Below, one piece after another: positions 25,660 to 38,200 of a DNA stretch of 64,000 nt. A model generated the notes under the pieces. The model made no database searches, was not told the origin of the DNA, and saw only the letters and a program-made list of their open reading frames with translations. The DNA is from Rostratula benghalensis (Eukaryota > Chordata > Aves > Charadriiformes > Rostratulidae). Made by a program: the position numbers and the translations under genes. The stretch spans positions 7,034,794 to 7,098,793 of the forward strand of contig VXAI01000021.1 of assembly GCA_013399305.1 (NCBI GenBank), read 5' to 3'. How positions within the stretch are numbered: the stretch's first letter is position 1; each line of letters begins with the position of its first letter.

Positions 25660-26740
25660 TTATTTTTAAACATCTCGGTCTCTAATGGCTCCTGTGACTG
25701 TCCTATCTGAATTTTCTTTTTCCGTGTCCCACTCTTTACCCTTCACAGTTTTCTTTGTGGATTCCTACAGAACCCCATGTTTTTCTTACCCAGTTTTCTT
25801 CTCCTTAACCACATACCCACCTGCAAACAAACTCAGCCATTGTCCCCACACCCTGATGCCCTGGTCCACCCTTTACACCAGAACTGACTCCATCTGACCA
25901 CACTAACATCTGATCAAGTTCCTTGCCACCTGTATTTGGTAGCACTTGGTACCTCAGCATCAACAGTTTTAAAAGCAGATTTTTATCTTTTCACAGCTAG
26001 ACCCAAGTGCTTCTGATTACTATGGGCACAGTCACATCCAGGTAATCGTGCATTTCTATAATGCACATCATCATCATCTCCAACCTCTTCCAAAGTCATC
26101 AAATCTTGTTATATACCCTCTTTTTTTTTTATCTTGCAAAACTTCTCTAAAATACAGCCTTTCCACTCAAAGTCTGCCCTTGCTGGCTTCCTCACTGATG
26201 CCAACAACTACCTCCTCTTCAAATCCATCCTGAATGCTTCTGAAAACTTGGTTTTCAGGTTCCCTTTTAGGAAGGCAATATCCTTCCCCTTGTTCTGTTT
26301 TCCATGCTGAAAAAAACGCTTGTCTTCATTTTCAAAGCCCTTCTCAACCCCTCCTCTCTTTACATATCAGCCTAGCAAGTATCAATAGGTTATCTTCTGG
26401 CTCCTAATTCGATCAGGATGCTAGCCTTCATTGGCCACATTTTATGAGCAAATATTCCTGGAAACTAGAGAAGTAATGCTGGAATTTACTAAGCAACCAA
26501 TCTTCCTCTGCACATTCCACAGGACTTCCCTCTTGCTCAGGTGTCTCAAAAAAAAGAAAAAAAAAATCTACCTATCTCAAAAAATAATGTTGCTGATGTA
26601 CCAAAAGTATTACCCAAGAATGCTATGGCTCCCCACGTGTATGCCACATCATAGCATTCACTTCTCTCTGCCACAATCTCCTGCCCCCAATACTCTATTT
26701 GTAGACTTCAGCTTATCAAGTCAAGGCCATAGTTTTTATT
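25660..26740. other. Pyrimidine-skewed block, possible ancient LINE relic
   Basis: About 1.1 kb of C/T-biased plus strand, with phrases such as CTACCTCCTCTTCAAATCCA resembling the reverse complement of very old L3/CR1-like LINE ends as I remember them. No coding frame on the minus strand supports this. It may instead be unique intron. Confidence 0.25.
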
Positions 26741-27071
26741 ATGAGGCTGTAGAGCACTTAATATAATAGATTTCTGGATCATTACTGAGATGCCTAGAAC
26801 TACAATAATAAGCATAATGATAAAAAAATGGAGTGCCAGGGATGAGTCAGGTAGCTTACCACTTCTCAGGAAAAATTATGTGGTTTTCCTAGTGGTATAA
26901 CTTTTTGAATACTTGTTAAAATAAATTGTATTATTTCTACTATTATTACCATGTTCTAAACTGAATTAGATAAATGCTTCTGTCTAAAACTAGTAAGTCG
27001 AGCCAGGCAAATTACAAGCAAGTGCTGTGCCTTCTTAATTAAGATACTCTACTAACATCCTGATCCCGAGG

Positions 27072-27138
27072 GTTTGGGGTTTTTTGGGTTGTTTTTTTTG
27101 TTTGTTTGGTTTTTGTTGTTGTTGTTGTTTTGTTTTGC
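27072..27138 (+). repeat. T/G-rich low-complexity stretch
   Basis: Runs of T with GTTT and GTT units, including GTTGTTGTTGTTGTTG near 27115-27128. The open frames on both strands here are by-products. Confidence 0.9.
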
Positions 27139-30100
27139 CAAAATAAGAAAAAGAATTTTACTTTTTAAAAACACAGAAGTGCAAGGGAAACTCAGCACAG
27201 ATGTACAGCATTCACATAGGCAATTTTCTTCAGGTTTTAGTCTCACGTATGGCTTCAAGAATTGTCGTACAGCTGAGATTGTAACACGTTGCCATCTGGG
27301 AACTCACATCTCAAAGCTTTATTGCAGGTACAATGTGCTTTTTCCATATACAGACATTTTAGTGCTGAATTTTTTCTGAATTTAGTTCAGTGGTGAACCG
27401 TTCTCTTACCAAACTCTGCCACTTGAGCTACTCAGTGGGTCCTTCTGTATTCCTTTTCCAGGTTAGAATTAGTCATTTTTCAGCGTCAAACCCTGACACT
27501 ATTAAAGTTTACAGAGGTTTTGCATCAGGTTTTCACATCATATGCAGTCTGCAATTACAGAACAAATACTATATATAGCCTACTTTCATGCTCAGTTGCA
27601 TTATATTTAATAAACTGCTCTATAACAAATGAAATCTCTGCCAGGTTTAGTAGCCATACATTTAGTATTTAAAAGAATCAGTGGTACTTTGTGTTAATAT
27701 GAATAAATTTTCAGACATGTGATATCTATGCTGTGATTTTGGTTTCTTTAAAAGACTGATGTGACTTAACACAACTTTACAATAGTATATTAATGGAGGA
27801 GGAGATAGTTTAAATGCTGATGATGCAGTCATAATCAACAGCCAACAAAGAAAACAAAGAGCAGAGACCTGTACTAATTTTTGTTGGTCATTTCTGTCAT
27901 CGACAGTTCAGCTTTTCTCTTTTTATAAAAGGTCAAAATGTCACTTTTCATTTTAAGCTTTTGCTAATTGCTTTAATTGATGAGGGACTTCGGCATGGTT
28001 ATTCAGTGGATAGGGGTGAAAAGTGCAGATTGAGGCACCTCTCAGTCCTGGGGAGAACTAAGCTATTCAGTGTTCTCACCCTGGCACATTCCGTTGTATT
28101 TCCCCTCTTAAACCAAGTTAAGTTCATTAAGCTGAGGAAAAGAATTTCTGATATTTTAAATGGACAGCATCAAAAATCAAAACAAATCCTTAAATACACT
28201 AGCCTACAAAAAATACAAATATTGTTTTCCGTACCTCCAGAGGATGTATTCCAATTGACAAAGTCTATCACTTCAACTGATTTGTTTCAGTCTTCATTGT
28301 TGATGTCTCGCTAGAGACCAACAGAAGCTCATGAAATTTTATCCAATCCAATTGTAGCCTAAAAAAAAATCTTTCTGAAATGTTTTTAAGCATTCCAAGG
28401 CAAGTGGAGAAATATATGTAGCTTAATAGAAATGACACTTTTCCTTCCTACCAAATGTCCTGAAGTAGTGGCTGCACTGTTTGCAGGGTGACAGCAAATG
28501 ACACTCAGAGAAAAAAGTCAGCATCTAGAATTTAAATGAAGAGTGTATGCTGTGACCTCAGGCAAAAACTGTAGCTTCGATCCTGCCTGTTCTCATGAAT
28601 AAATTGCAAAGTTCACAAAGCTCTGCAAAGAAAATCGAAACGTGTCTCAGGCTGGAATAATGTGCTTACATCCCAGAGATTCATGCTTTCTTCTGTTCCC
28701 CAAGAAAAGGGCAAAGAAAAGCATCACCTGATATATTTTCATCAATGAATGCTCTTATATTGCTAATGAAAGGAAAGATGGAAATGAGGAAGGACATTAG
28801 AAGTAACGAAGATTTTTTCATCATGAGCACTTAAGTGTTAAAAAGACTGTCTAGACTAGCAACAAATGAATAAATAAAGCTGTTTAAAAAGTATAAAATT
28901 GCTTTCACGTCAAGAAGGACATTAATGACAATTCAACTGTCCTAGCTGTGGGAAGCCTTACTGTGCTTGACCGAGTGAGCTTCATTTTGTCTATGACAAA
29001 GAACATTGCCAACTTCGTATGGTGCCGCTTCCATGAATTAGGCTCTGAACCTTGGCAAGAAATGGTATGATACACAAAGGCACGTAGCATAATTGTGCAA
29101 ATAGAATGATGCCTCCCTCTCTCTCTTTTCATTCATTAGGGCTTGATTTCTGGGGCCTTCAATCACTGTGAAGGCTCACGTATACAATTAGGACTTACAG
29201 GTACCCCACAGGCCAAGTAGAAGAGACTCAGCTTTTCTGAGCAACAGCTGATCAGGTGGGTGAGGCAGCAAAGTTAAACCATCACCTCTGAACCCAGGTT
29301 GTTTAAATGTCTTTCAGGTACAACAGTGAATAGCTAAAACACCTATACTAAGCTTCATGCTGGCGAGGTATCACTAGGTTGAGAGGCTAAGCTGCTTTCA
29401 TCATGAAAGGCAGATTATGTCACAGATTTTCCCCTATATTTTCTACCTGTCTTAGGAGCCTTTATTTTATTATCTGAACTAGATTTTCCTATAACATATC
29501 TGCAGAACTCTGACAAAAAGAACAAGGCTTCTGCCTTGCTGTTTAGATTTAATACAAAAACTAGGCACATCAGTCACTCATAATTAAAGGTCACTGAATA
29601 TTTGCAATATAAATAATACAGTTCTTTCAGGACTCTTTTAAGTAAATTAATTTTCCAACATCCTTTTGATTGTTCTAAAACAACAACAGTTCCTACTGTT
29701 AGCAGCCTCCTAATTTGTGTATGAATAAAAAGACTAAGAAGGATTATTACATTGTACAAGAAACTATTTAGTGTTTTGTACTATTTTGCATAGAGCAAAT
29801 CTGTGTTCCCACCTGATCCTCCCTAAGCAGCACAAGGGTGACAGCACCCCAGCAGAGAGGTGACAGCAGATCGCGGGGTCTGCGGTCTCCTGCCTTGGGT
29901 TTTGGAAGCTTCACCATTCTGCGGTAGACATTGCTGGCTTCACATGGCTTCAAGGCTCTCAGATTTCTCAGGTAAAGGGAGATGTTTCCTACCCAACCTC
30001 TGCTTACAATAAAATGTCTACACAGGAAAACCTATTTCACTGAGTGGGTTTCTGTGTACTGTACTTATTATGTTGGTCTTTGACAGAAACTAAGTGTAGC

Positions 30101-31986
30101 AAAACCACAAAGGAGTATTTGCAGAGCTAAATTTTTGTGCCACATTAATTATACTTAGCTTTTCCCCCAAACAAAAACAGATTGCAGCAAAATGTTGGAT
30201 TTCCAGTCAACAAACTGCTGGTCCAGATCGTTCCTTGGTATGTATCTGGAGGACAGAATACAACTAACTACAACTTATTTCCTTTGGCACGCTCCTTTCA
30301 AAAAGCACTATTGTTATCCTGGTAACCAGGACCACAGAAGAGCAATTTGTCAGGGAATCTCCAGTACAACTCACTCCGTGACTTCTACTTGTCAGATTCA
30401 CAGTAGGAAAGAAACTTGGTAGAGATAAAAATTACATTACCAACTTCTTGGAAATTCCAGATGAAATCTCATGGTGTGCTTCAAGCCAACAGAGCCCTTT
30501 CCTTGTGGACCAAACTGCATCAGCCCTAAGAGCAGGCACCAGAAAATTTTATTCCTGCAGCATTCAGAGAACATCTTGGGAGATGAATGAATGGGAAAGC
30601 TGAGGTGACAGCCTACATCCTCATCTGAGACACTGAATCAGTCTAATGTACCCGATCCCGATACGGTGTCGAGCACAATCTGACCTGTTAGATCTGACTG
30701 TAGAGATTTATTATAATTTTGTGCTTGTAGTCATTGAAGGGAAAAAAAATGTTTTGAAGACAGGGCAGAAAAACAATCTGAGTCTATGTGGACCCATCTG
30801 TTTCGACATCAGGGAAGTGAAAGCAATGTGTTCATATCACTCATCCAGCTTTTCAGCTTTTAGTTAACAAACCTGGAGAAAAAGTTCCTCCATTTTGTGA
30901 GATTTTAACTTCATGCATGCACAACTGCTCCTAGGCAAGTCTTTTCATATACGTTAATGTAGGTTTTTCACTTAGCTGTTCTGCTGTTGAGTAGAAGTCA
31001 AGTTCTGACATTCCTCCCTAAGCATCTCTGCATAAGCATTCCTGAATCTTCAGCACAAAGCCTGTTTTTGCAAGGGAATCCTTTTAACTAATTAGCATTT
31101 CCTAGATTACTTGCATCTATTTGCACTCGTGATGATACAAATCGTTTCCTGTTCACGGGAGAAATGCTCTTTGTTGACATTATTTTGATGCTTTCTTCCC
31201 TTAACAATCAACTTAATACTGGGGAACTCAAACTTCCTCAGATGTCCTTATCTCAAAATACACACGTGAAGTGATCTGCCCTCTGAATAAACCTGTTACA
31301 GACCTTACATTCTCTACAGCACACAGGTCACCAGATTTGGTCCCCTGGTTGCACAAAGTCTTGTCTGAAGGTGCTCTGCGTTTAAAGCCTGGTCCACATT
31401 TCACAGGTGTTAGCCAGAAAGCGTTTCATTAGGCACTGACTGAAATCCTGGGGCCAGCCTTACTGAAGTTAGAGCTTCAGTCATTGTCTTGTGAGCCTGA
31501 AGTACTCAGAGTTTATCCTTCACTGTCACCTGGGGGGCTGAGTGTTGCACACACTTGGGAGGCCTCATCCCAGTATTGAATCACAGCTGCTATGTTTCTG
31601 TACTGAAGATGAAACAGTTTTATGGGTCACTCCATTTGGTTAAAGTTACTTTACATCCTTCATGTTTGGGTTGCTCACATCAGGGAGCTAAGAAGTGTCA
31701 GAAATATTAGTGTTTCTTTTATATGCATCTCAATTCTTGGGAAACTTTTAGTCTTTTGGGGAAGTGGTGATTACCTAAGGCCATGGAACTTTTTCCTTGA
31801 TAGGAACTTTTTCAGCCCTGGCCAGACACAATCCTTGGCTTAGAGTTACCAAATACAGGAAGAGACAGAATTATGCCACTTATATTTGCCCATACAGGGG
31901 ACACTTCACTTGCCCAAGATGAACTGGGTTCCACCTGCCTTGTACAGACAGAATAGAAAAAGAAAGTATTCTGAGATGGCAATTGA

Positions 31987-32076
31987 CTCTAGCTGACCCT
32001 GCTTGAGCAGGGTGGTTGGACTAGAGGATCTCCAGAGGTGCCTTCCCACCTCAGTTCAGCCATTCTGTGATTCTGG
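31987..32076 (+). mobile_element. CR1 LINE 3'-tail fragment
   Basis: About 90 bp reading as a CR1 3' end in plus orientation: GACCCTGCTTGAGCAGGG, then GTTGGACTAGAGGATCTCCAGAGGTGCCTTCCCACCTC in broken form, closing with the CR1 hallmark octamer ATTCTGTG and a partial second copy ATTCTG (32062-32075). The extreme 5' truncation is normal for CR1. It is antisense to GALNT18. Confidence 0.88.
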
Positions 32077-32717
32077 GAAATAGTTTCCCATAAGCATAAA
32101 ACTGCAAACAGCCGGAGAACAACAAAGTTTGAGGAACAGGAAGAATCATAAGAAGTCAGGTTTGTCTGATTAACAGAAAAGTACATAAGTATTGATTTTT
32201 ACAAGTTTGAAGAGTACCGGGGAAGTAAAAGGGAAATAAACCTCAAACTCACCATGGTTCTTGTAGGTGTTGGGTTTCTTCCTATTAGTGACCATAGCTA
32301 CAGAGTTACCATCTCAAGTAGTATTCATAAAATTACAATATTCCTTCAACTTAATTATGTGCAATTATGAATGGAGGCTACAGTGGGCAGATTTTACTTC
32401 AGTTGAAAACAAGCTACATAAGGTATTAAAAATATATTTGGAAGCCAGAAAGGGGCATTCTGCAGCAAACAGTTAATCCATCATTATTCAGCATGACTCC
32501 TGTTGAAAGTGGGCTATTAAGTACTTCAGAGTATTAACCACATACATCACACATCGGGCAGAATAACATTTAGTTCACTTGATGGTTCATCTTTAAATTT
32601 GCCTTGAGTGCCCAAGAAGGTCCCAATTCTCCCAGTCCATTGTTATGCAAACACTTGCAATTACTCCTGTTATCATACTGAATTAAAAAATGCAATCTGA
32701 CTGCTTCAGAAATTCTT

Positions 32718-32739
32718 ACACACACACACACACACACAC
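32718..32739 (+). repeat. (AC)11 microsatellite
   Basis: Eleven uninterrupted AC units, followed by CCTCACCCACC. Confidence 0.98.
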
Positions 32740-33081
32740 CCTCACCCACCAACTTCATAGTTACTAGTAAGAAAGAGGTGAAACTTGATGAGATGTTTAC
32801 ATCAATCCAATAGATGAAAAAACATAGTGTCATGACTATACTGGACACTTACAGATAAAAACATGAATAGTCAGTCATTGTCTTACTTCTATCTAGCAAC
32901 ACTATATAATTACATGTTGCTTGTGTAATGCTGCCATCACACAACGTTTTGAAGTCAGTTGGTACCCATTATATGCCCATATCATGCAAACACTGTGCAA
33001 GCACTTTGTAACAAAAGAAACCTTTTTATCACAATGTTCTACCCTAATGGTATTTAATAATTTCTATTTGAACAATGGAAG

Positions 33082-33101
33082 ATTTCCTCATTTGAGGAAA
33101 T
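33082..33101. repeat. 9-bp-arm inverted repeat beside TTGAGGA repeats
   Basis: ATTTCCTCA, TT, TGAGGAAAT. The motif TTGAGGA recurs near 33104 and 33126, so the segment 33082-33140 is a small cluster of direct and inverted copies. Confidence 0.9.
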
Positions 33102-33779
33102 TTTTGAGGATACATGAAAACACATTTGAGGACAAATGAAAAATTTAAGGATTTGGCTATGTGTTAATATAAAATAGATTGGAATAAAACCCCAAACCAT
33201 CCTGAAATTCACAGCTCTGACTTACAACATTGGCGTGATTTCCTTCTTACATACTGAGGTCTCTCCCTGCCCTTTGGTGACAGACCTCTAGTCTAAATGC
33301 AGAGCAGCATGATCTATAGAAATTCCAGGTTTAATGTGTAACCTGTCTCAGTTTTCTCAAGTTTTTCATTCAAATTTCATGTTATTTTAACAAAACTTGT
33401 GAGTTCATAAGCGGTACTGCTGTTTTTTCCTTCCAAAATCAATGCCATTAGTGGGTCAGTCAATGTAGACCTCCCAAAGTTAAGGTGAATTTCAGAGCTC
33501 GAAAGCACTAAAAATAAATGCTGAATGAAATATGAATGCTGAATTAATCGTTACATTTTTAACATAGCAAGAGCTACAAAGCTCCAGTGTTGGCAATCAG
33601 TGCAGTTCCCTGCTAAACAAATACAAAGTTAATATTGTAGTAACTTCTCAACGACTTAAATGCATTCATCAGCTTTTTCAATTGATTGCTCTAAGCCTTT
33701 ATGGACAGCCAGCTGAGAAGATAGGCTTGGCATAGCAGAGCCATCCCTGTTGAATTTGTTTAATGTCACTTTAAAAGAC

Positions 33780-33798
33780 AAAAAAAAAAAAAAAAAAA
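33780..33798 (+). repeat. Poly-A run (19)
   Basis: Nineteen As. No recognisable retroposed sequence lies to its left, so I do not call a retrocopy. Confidence 0.97.
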
Positions 33799-34254
33799 GG
33801 GAAATCATTGAAGACATTTTTAAGCAACTATTTTTAAAGCTATAAGGTTATTTAAGTAACAAAAACATGTAAAAATTTACCAGTTTCTTGAAAGGCATGT
33901 CATTGTTCTTCTACTGTAACATCCAGTCTTGTTTCTGTACATTCTAAATTGAACCAAAATTCAAAGAAGTACTAGCTGTGATTGCCACTTAGCTGACATG
34001 TTAGTAGATTTAAGAGTCAGGGAACCATTATTTTTTTATACTTTGACCTTCCATATGCCATGGGCTGTGTACTACCACCTGCTTACCTCTGAATCCAAAA
34101 ATTTGTAGTGCATTAAATTATAGTTTCCAGAATAGCATCACCTTTGCTGTCTTCAAAAGTTACTGTCAGTGTTTCTTATGATGGCTATTCATCTGCCCTG
34201 ATATGCATATGCACCTTATTCCTAATTTGTATCCAACTGGCTTTAATTTCTACT

Positions 34255-34274
34255 CATTGGTTCTTGAACCAATG
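34255..34274. repeat. Inverted repeat with facing CCAAT cores
   Basis: CATTGGTTC, TT, GAACCAATG: exact 9-bp arms. A 10-bp palindrome ATATGCATAT lies 45 bp to the left (34201-34210). Confidence 0.95.
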
Positions 34275-35244
34275 CTAAATTAAAGTCTCTAGTATCCCAT
34301 ATTTTCTTTTGGGGAAAAAGAAACCTCTCCTGTATACTGTAACTATAACCAGGTTTAGATTGAGCTCAACTCTTGCTAAGAGCTACTTCAAAACCTTAAT
34401 GAAGTAACAAATGAGATAGTATAACATCAATCAAAAGGATGTTTAAATTGACAACTGTCCGACAATGACTGCAACATCAATCTCCAAGTGCTTTACATGT
34501 GTTCCAATTACAGTGTTGGTTTTATGCTGGATTTATATTGTAAGAGACAATTGGTTTTAAAGAACGCTGATTGAAATGCCAATTTGCAATGAGAAGAGAC
34601 ATCTTCAAAATATAGATAACTCTAGTAATTGCTACATAATATGTACCTCTATCTGTTTCAAATTAATGCACTCTCAAAATGTGAAATGTTCAAATTGTAT
34701 TAGGTTATGAGACACTGCAGGTACCCAATATAGATGTTTTATTTCTCCAAAAGCATTAATTAAAAATATTTTCAACTTAGCAAAGGAAAGCCCTGTCCTT
34801 CTTTTTTGATTGTACTACATACTTTTGAGATGAAAATCAACTGAACTATGGAATTTTTACACCAGTTCCACCTGGCAGAGAAAGTCTGTTAATAGAAAAT
34901 GGGAAGTTAATTTCAGTTTAAGAAATATTTCAATTCAACACTAAAATCAGGGTACTGTGAGTGTGTGGCCTTGGGATAGCCACTTAATACATTTTTGTTA
35001 TGAGAAAAAAAATACACAGACACTTGTGAAGCATCACCTAAATGATTAAGATATAACTAAATCAGGTGGAGCACACTTTTCACAAGTCACATCAGGTCCA
35101 AGGCCAGAGACAGCTACCAGCTTGATGTGTGGACAGGAGTTATAGCTTCTCCCAGTTCTCAAGTGTTACGCTGTTGACAACAACGCTCTAGCACAAACAA
35201 GACCTAAGAGGAGTTATTCTGTCTGGACATCAAAAGCCACTTCT

Positions 35245-35269
35245 AGGTGGAGTGAAGTCAACTCCACCT
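35245..35269. repeat. GC-rich 9-bp-arm inverted repeat
   Basis: AGGTGGAGT, loop GAAGTCA, ACTCCACCT: exact arms inside an unidentified, more GC-rich block (35080-35620). Confidence 0.95.
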
Positions 35270-38200
35270 TGGGGAAGGCAGAGCGTACTGTACCTATCTA
35301 TGGCCCATTAATGAGCTCCCAAGGCTGGGTGTTCTGCAAGGCCCTGCTGGGTGCCAACACCACACAGCCTAGCACAGGTCCCAAGGCCTGCACTTCTCTG
35401 TTGAAGAGATTATGAGGTGTTTACAGCCATGGCAGCAACATGGCTGATGGCCTCAAGCCAGGGAATAGCGCTTCATCCATGCAGAATAACACTTTACCCA
35501 TGCAGAGGTAGAAGCTATGTTCCTTTCTGAAGATATATGGTCCCTCTGTGGTACTGTTACTGCTTTCAGATGGTCCAGTACCCACGGTGAGGAAATAACA
35601 CCCCTCACTCCATACAAGCAGTGATCATTTGGAAAATGCTTCAGTTAGACTTCTGAGTGGGGCAACTTTAGGCTCCAAGATCAGGGTGTCAGCCAACCAT
35701 TGCAAAAGTCAGCAGTAGCTTCAAAAACACAGCAGCCAGTATATTTTGGGGGTTTTAGCTCCGAAGGCCTTTGGCACCAGCACACTTGGTGTATGTGATA
35801 GACGATTGTAAGTCTGTACCCCTGAAATGAACCAAGTCTGAAACCAAGCGTTCAACGGGAAAAGCACAGAATCTGAATCCAAAAACCAGTTGCCAGGCTT
35901 ATGATCTAGAAGCTCAGCAGTACTCCACCTTCATGTTTTCAAATATTTTGATGCTTTAACTTATTGAAACCCTTTCGGCCAAAACTATCCATACAAAAAA
36001 TTACATATTCTAACACAAAAAGAAAGCATGCCTGGAAATGTATGTGCATTTTTTTTCCCCAGATGAGAAAAGTTTTGAACTATTGTATAATATTCAAGCT
36101 AACAACTCTAATCTCTTCTAAATTTAAACACTACATGAGAGCTTGAAATGCTCTGATAATTTTAAATTCTTAGGCACTGAACCTGCTCAAAACAGTTTGT
36201 TTCAATTACAGTTTCAATGCAGTTTGTTTTTACATCAGATACTCTGGGAAAATTGCCTTACAAATATGAACTAGGGAGGAAACTTCTTACAGCAACCATC
36301 ACAAGGCAAGTAACCACAATCTGAATCCTATAAAACGCAAAGAAATAAAAAAAAAATAAGTTAACTTAAAGTAGCCTGAAACCCAAGTCCTTTAATATTC
36401 CACTCTTTTCCTGCATCAGCCGCACCTGTTTAACAAAACGCTGAATAGTTTCCAATTCAAACTATCAAAACAGCAGCTATAAGTCCCTCTCCTCCTATAT
36501 CAGTAACAGACATATTAACAGTGGACAAGATAACCAAGAATTACTATAAACCCCCCCACAAAAAATGAAAAACACCCAGATCCATGACCTATGATAAAAC
36601 AGCAGAGAACAGAGGTGTTATTTTATTAATCCTATTTTTTCTATGCATGAGGCTTTTTGCATCCCCAGCAGACTTCACTGTGCACTCCACAAGTTTACTT
36701 ACTACTATTTATTCCTGATATGATGTATTATTCTCTTTTACAGTAATGCGATGAAAGGTAACTTTATCAAGTCCAGGTAAATTACATCAGAATTTTTGCC
36801 AGTTGAAGTTTCTATTATATCTATGGAAATTCTGCTTCACTAGGCAGAAGCTTTCTAACTCAATGTCTTTGATAGCACTTTCTGAGTACTCTTCTGACAT
36901 TACCTGTGATCAGCATTTGCAGTCCTTCCTCCCATTAAAGGTCAGCTTACACTTCTGTATCTCTTCAGCACATCTTGTAATGTATGTAAAATTGCACCAC
37001 TATCTTTACTGTAAAATATTAAACAGTACAGCTCTCTTAAAAGAACCTTTGTCCATTCTCCAAGATTAGCATTTCCTTTTTATTTCAAAGAATGGATGAT
37101 AGGACAGATAATGGCATATTATGGAGAACTGATTTTATGCCTGTTGTGTTTAGTGCTTTGGGGTTTTTATTTGCTTTTTCAAAAACACATCATCTGTGGC
37201 ACTGGCCAAATTATCTCTGACTCTGCTGCATCTACCTGCATAAAACACGCAGTCATTTCTCAGACAGAAAAATGCTTATCGATTAGCCACTATTAATTAA
37301 AAAAGACCTTTGTTGTGTAAGAGCCTTCTTGGCTCTAAGTTTTCAAGTAATTCAAGTTCTTATATTCTTCCTTCTGGTTCTAAATATTTACATCACTCAA
37401 AAGAATTTAATTACTTTTTGAATTCTTGCTTTTTCACTGCAATTCAGGTCCTGGAACCTGCATGTCAAGATTAGAAATCAGATCACTGATTTCACCTTAT
37501 AGTTCTATAGTGATATTTTCCTTTTTCATTATTCAGGCTCACCTTCAGCCATGATCCTGTACTCCAGGCAAGAATATGGATTTCAAAAGCATCTAAGGCA
37601 CTTGTAAGTCTTTTCATTCTAGGCCATCTTATTGAAACAAAAAAATTCTTCAAAACAAAAACATTTCTCCAAGAGTACCTAAATGCTATACCCTCCTAAA
37701 TAAGAAAATCAATGTTACTCGTAGGAAAAAAATGATAGCTTTTCAACTATTTCATTTCACTATGGTTGGCGTTTCAATTCCAAGTAATCAGTTCTCTCAG
37801 TTCTCACAGGCATACACAATATTTTTACACTACATAGTTTCAAACACAAAAATAAATAAGCAGCAATATCCATTCGGTTATTTCCAAACTGAGGGATGCA
37901 GAAGACATTTCCTCTGGTCCAGAGTAATGCAGTCATACAGCTTTTTTAATTTGCTGTTGTTTTTAATCAGTGAAGTGGAACACACAGAAGACCTGTTCCA
38001 TCCTACATCTGAAACCAGAAGGAGGACCTCTTGTGCTCAGTTTTTTTAATTCAAGTGTCTTTTACCCTCTGAATGGAGAACAAGGCTCATGGTGTCTGAC
38101 ACTATCCATGAAATGAAGAGATGCGTTAGTCTCTGGTCCTACGATCATAAAACCCAACAGTCAGTTCAAAAGTAGTCCACAAATCACTCATGAGTTTATG

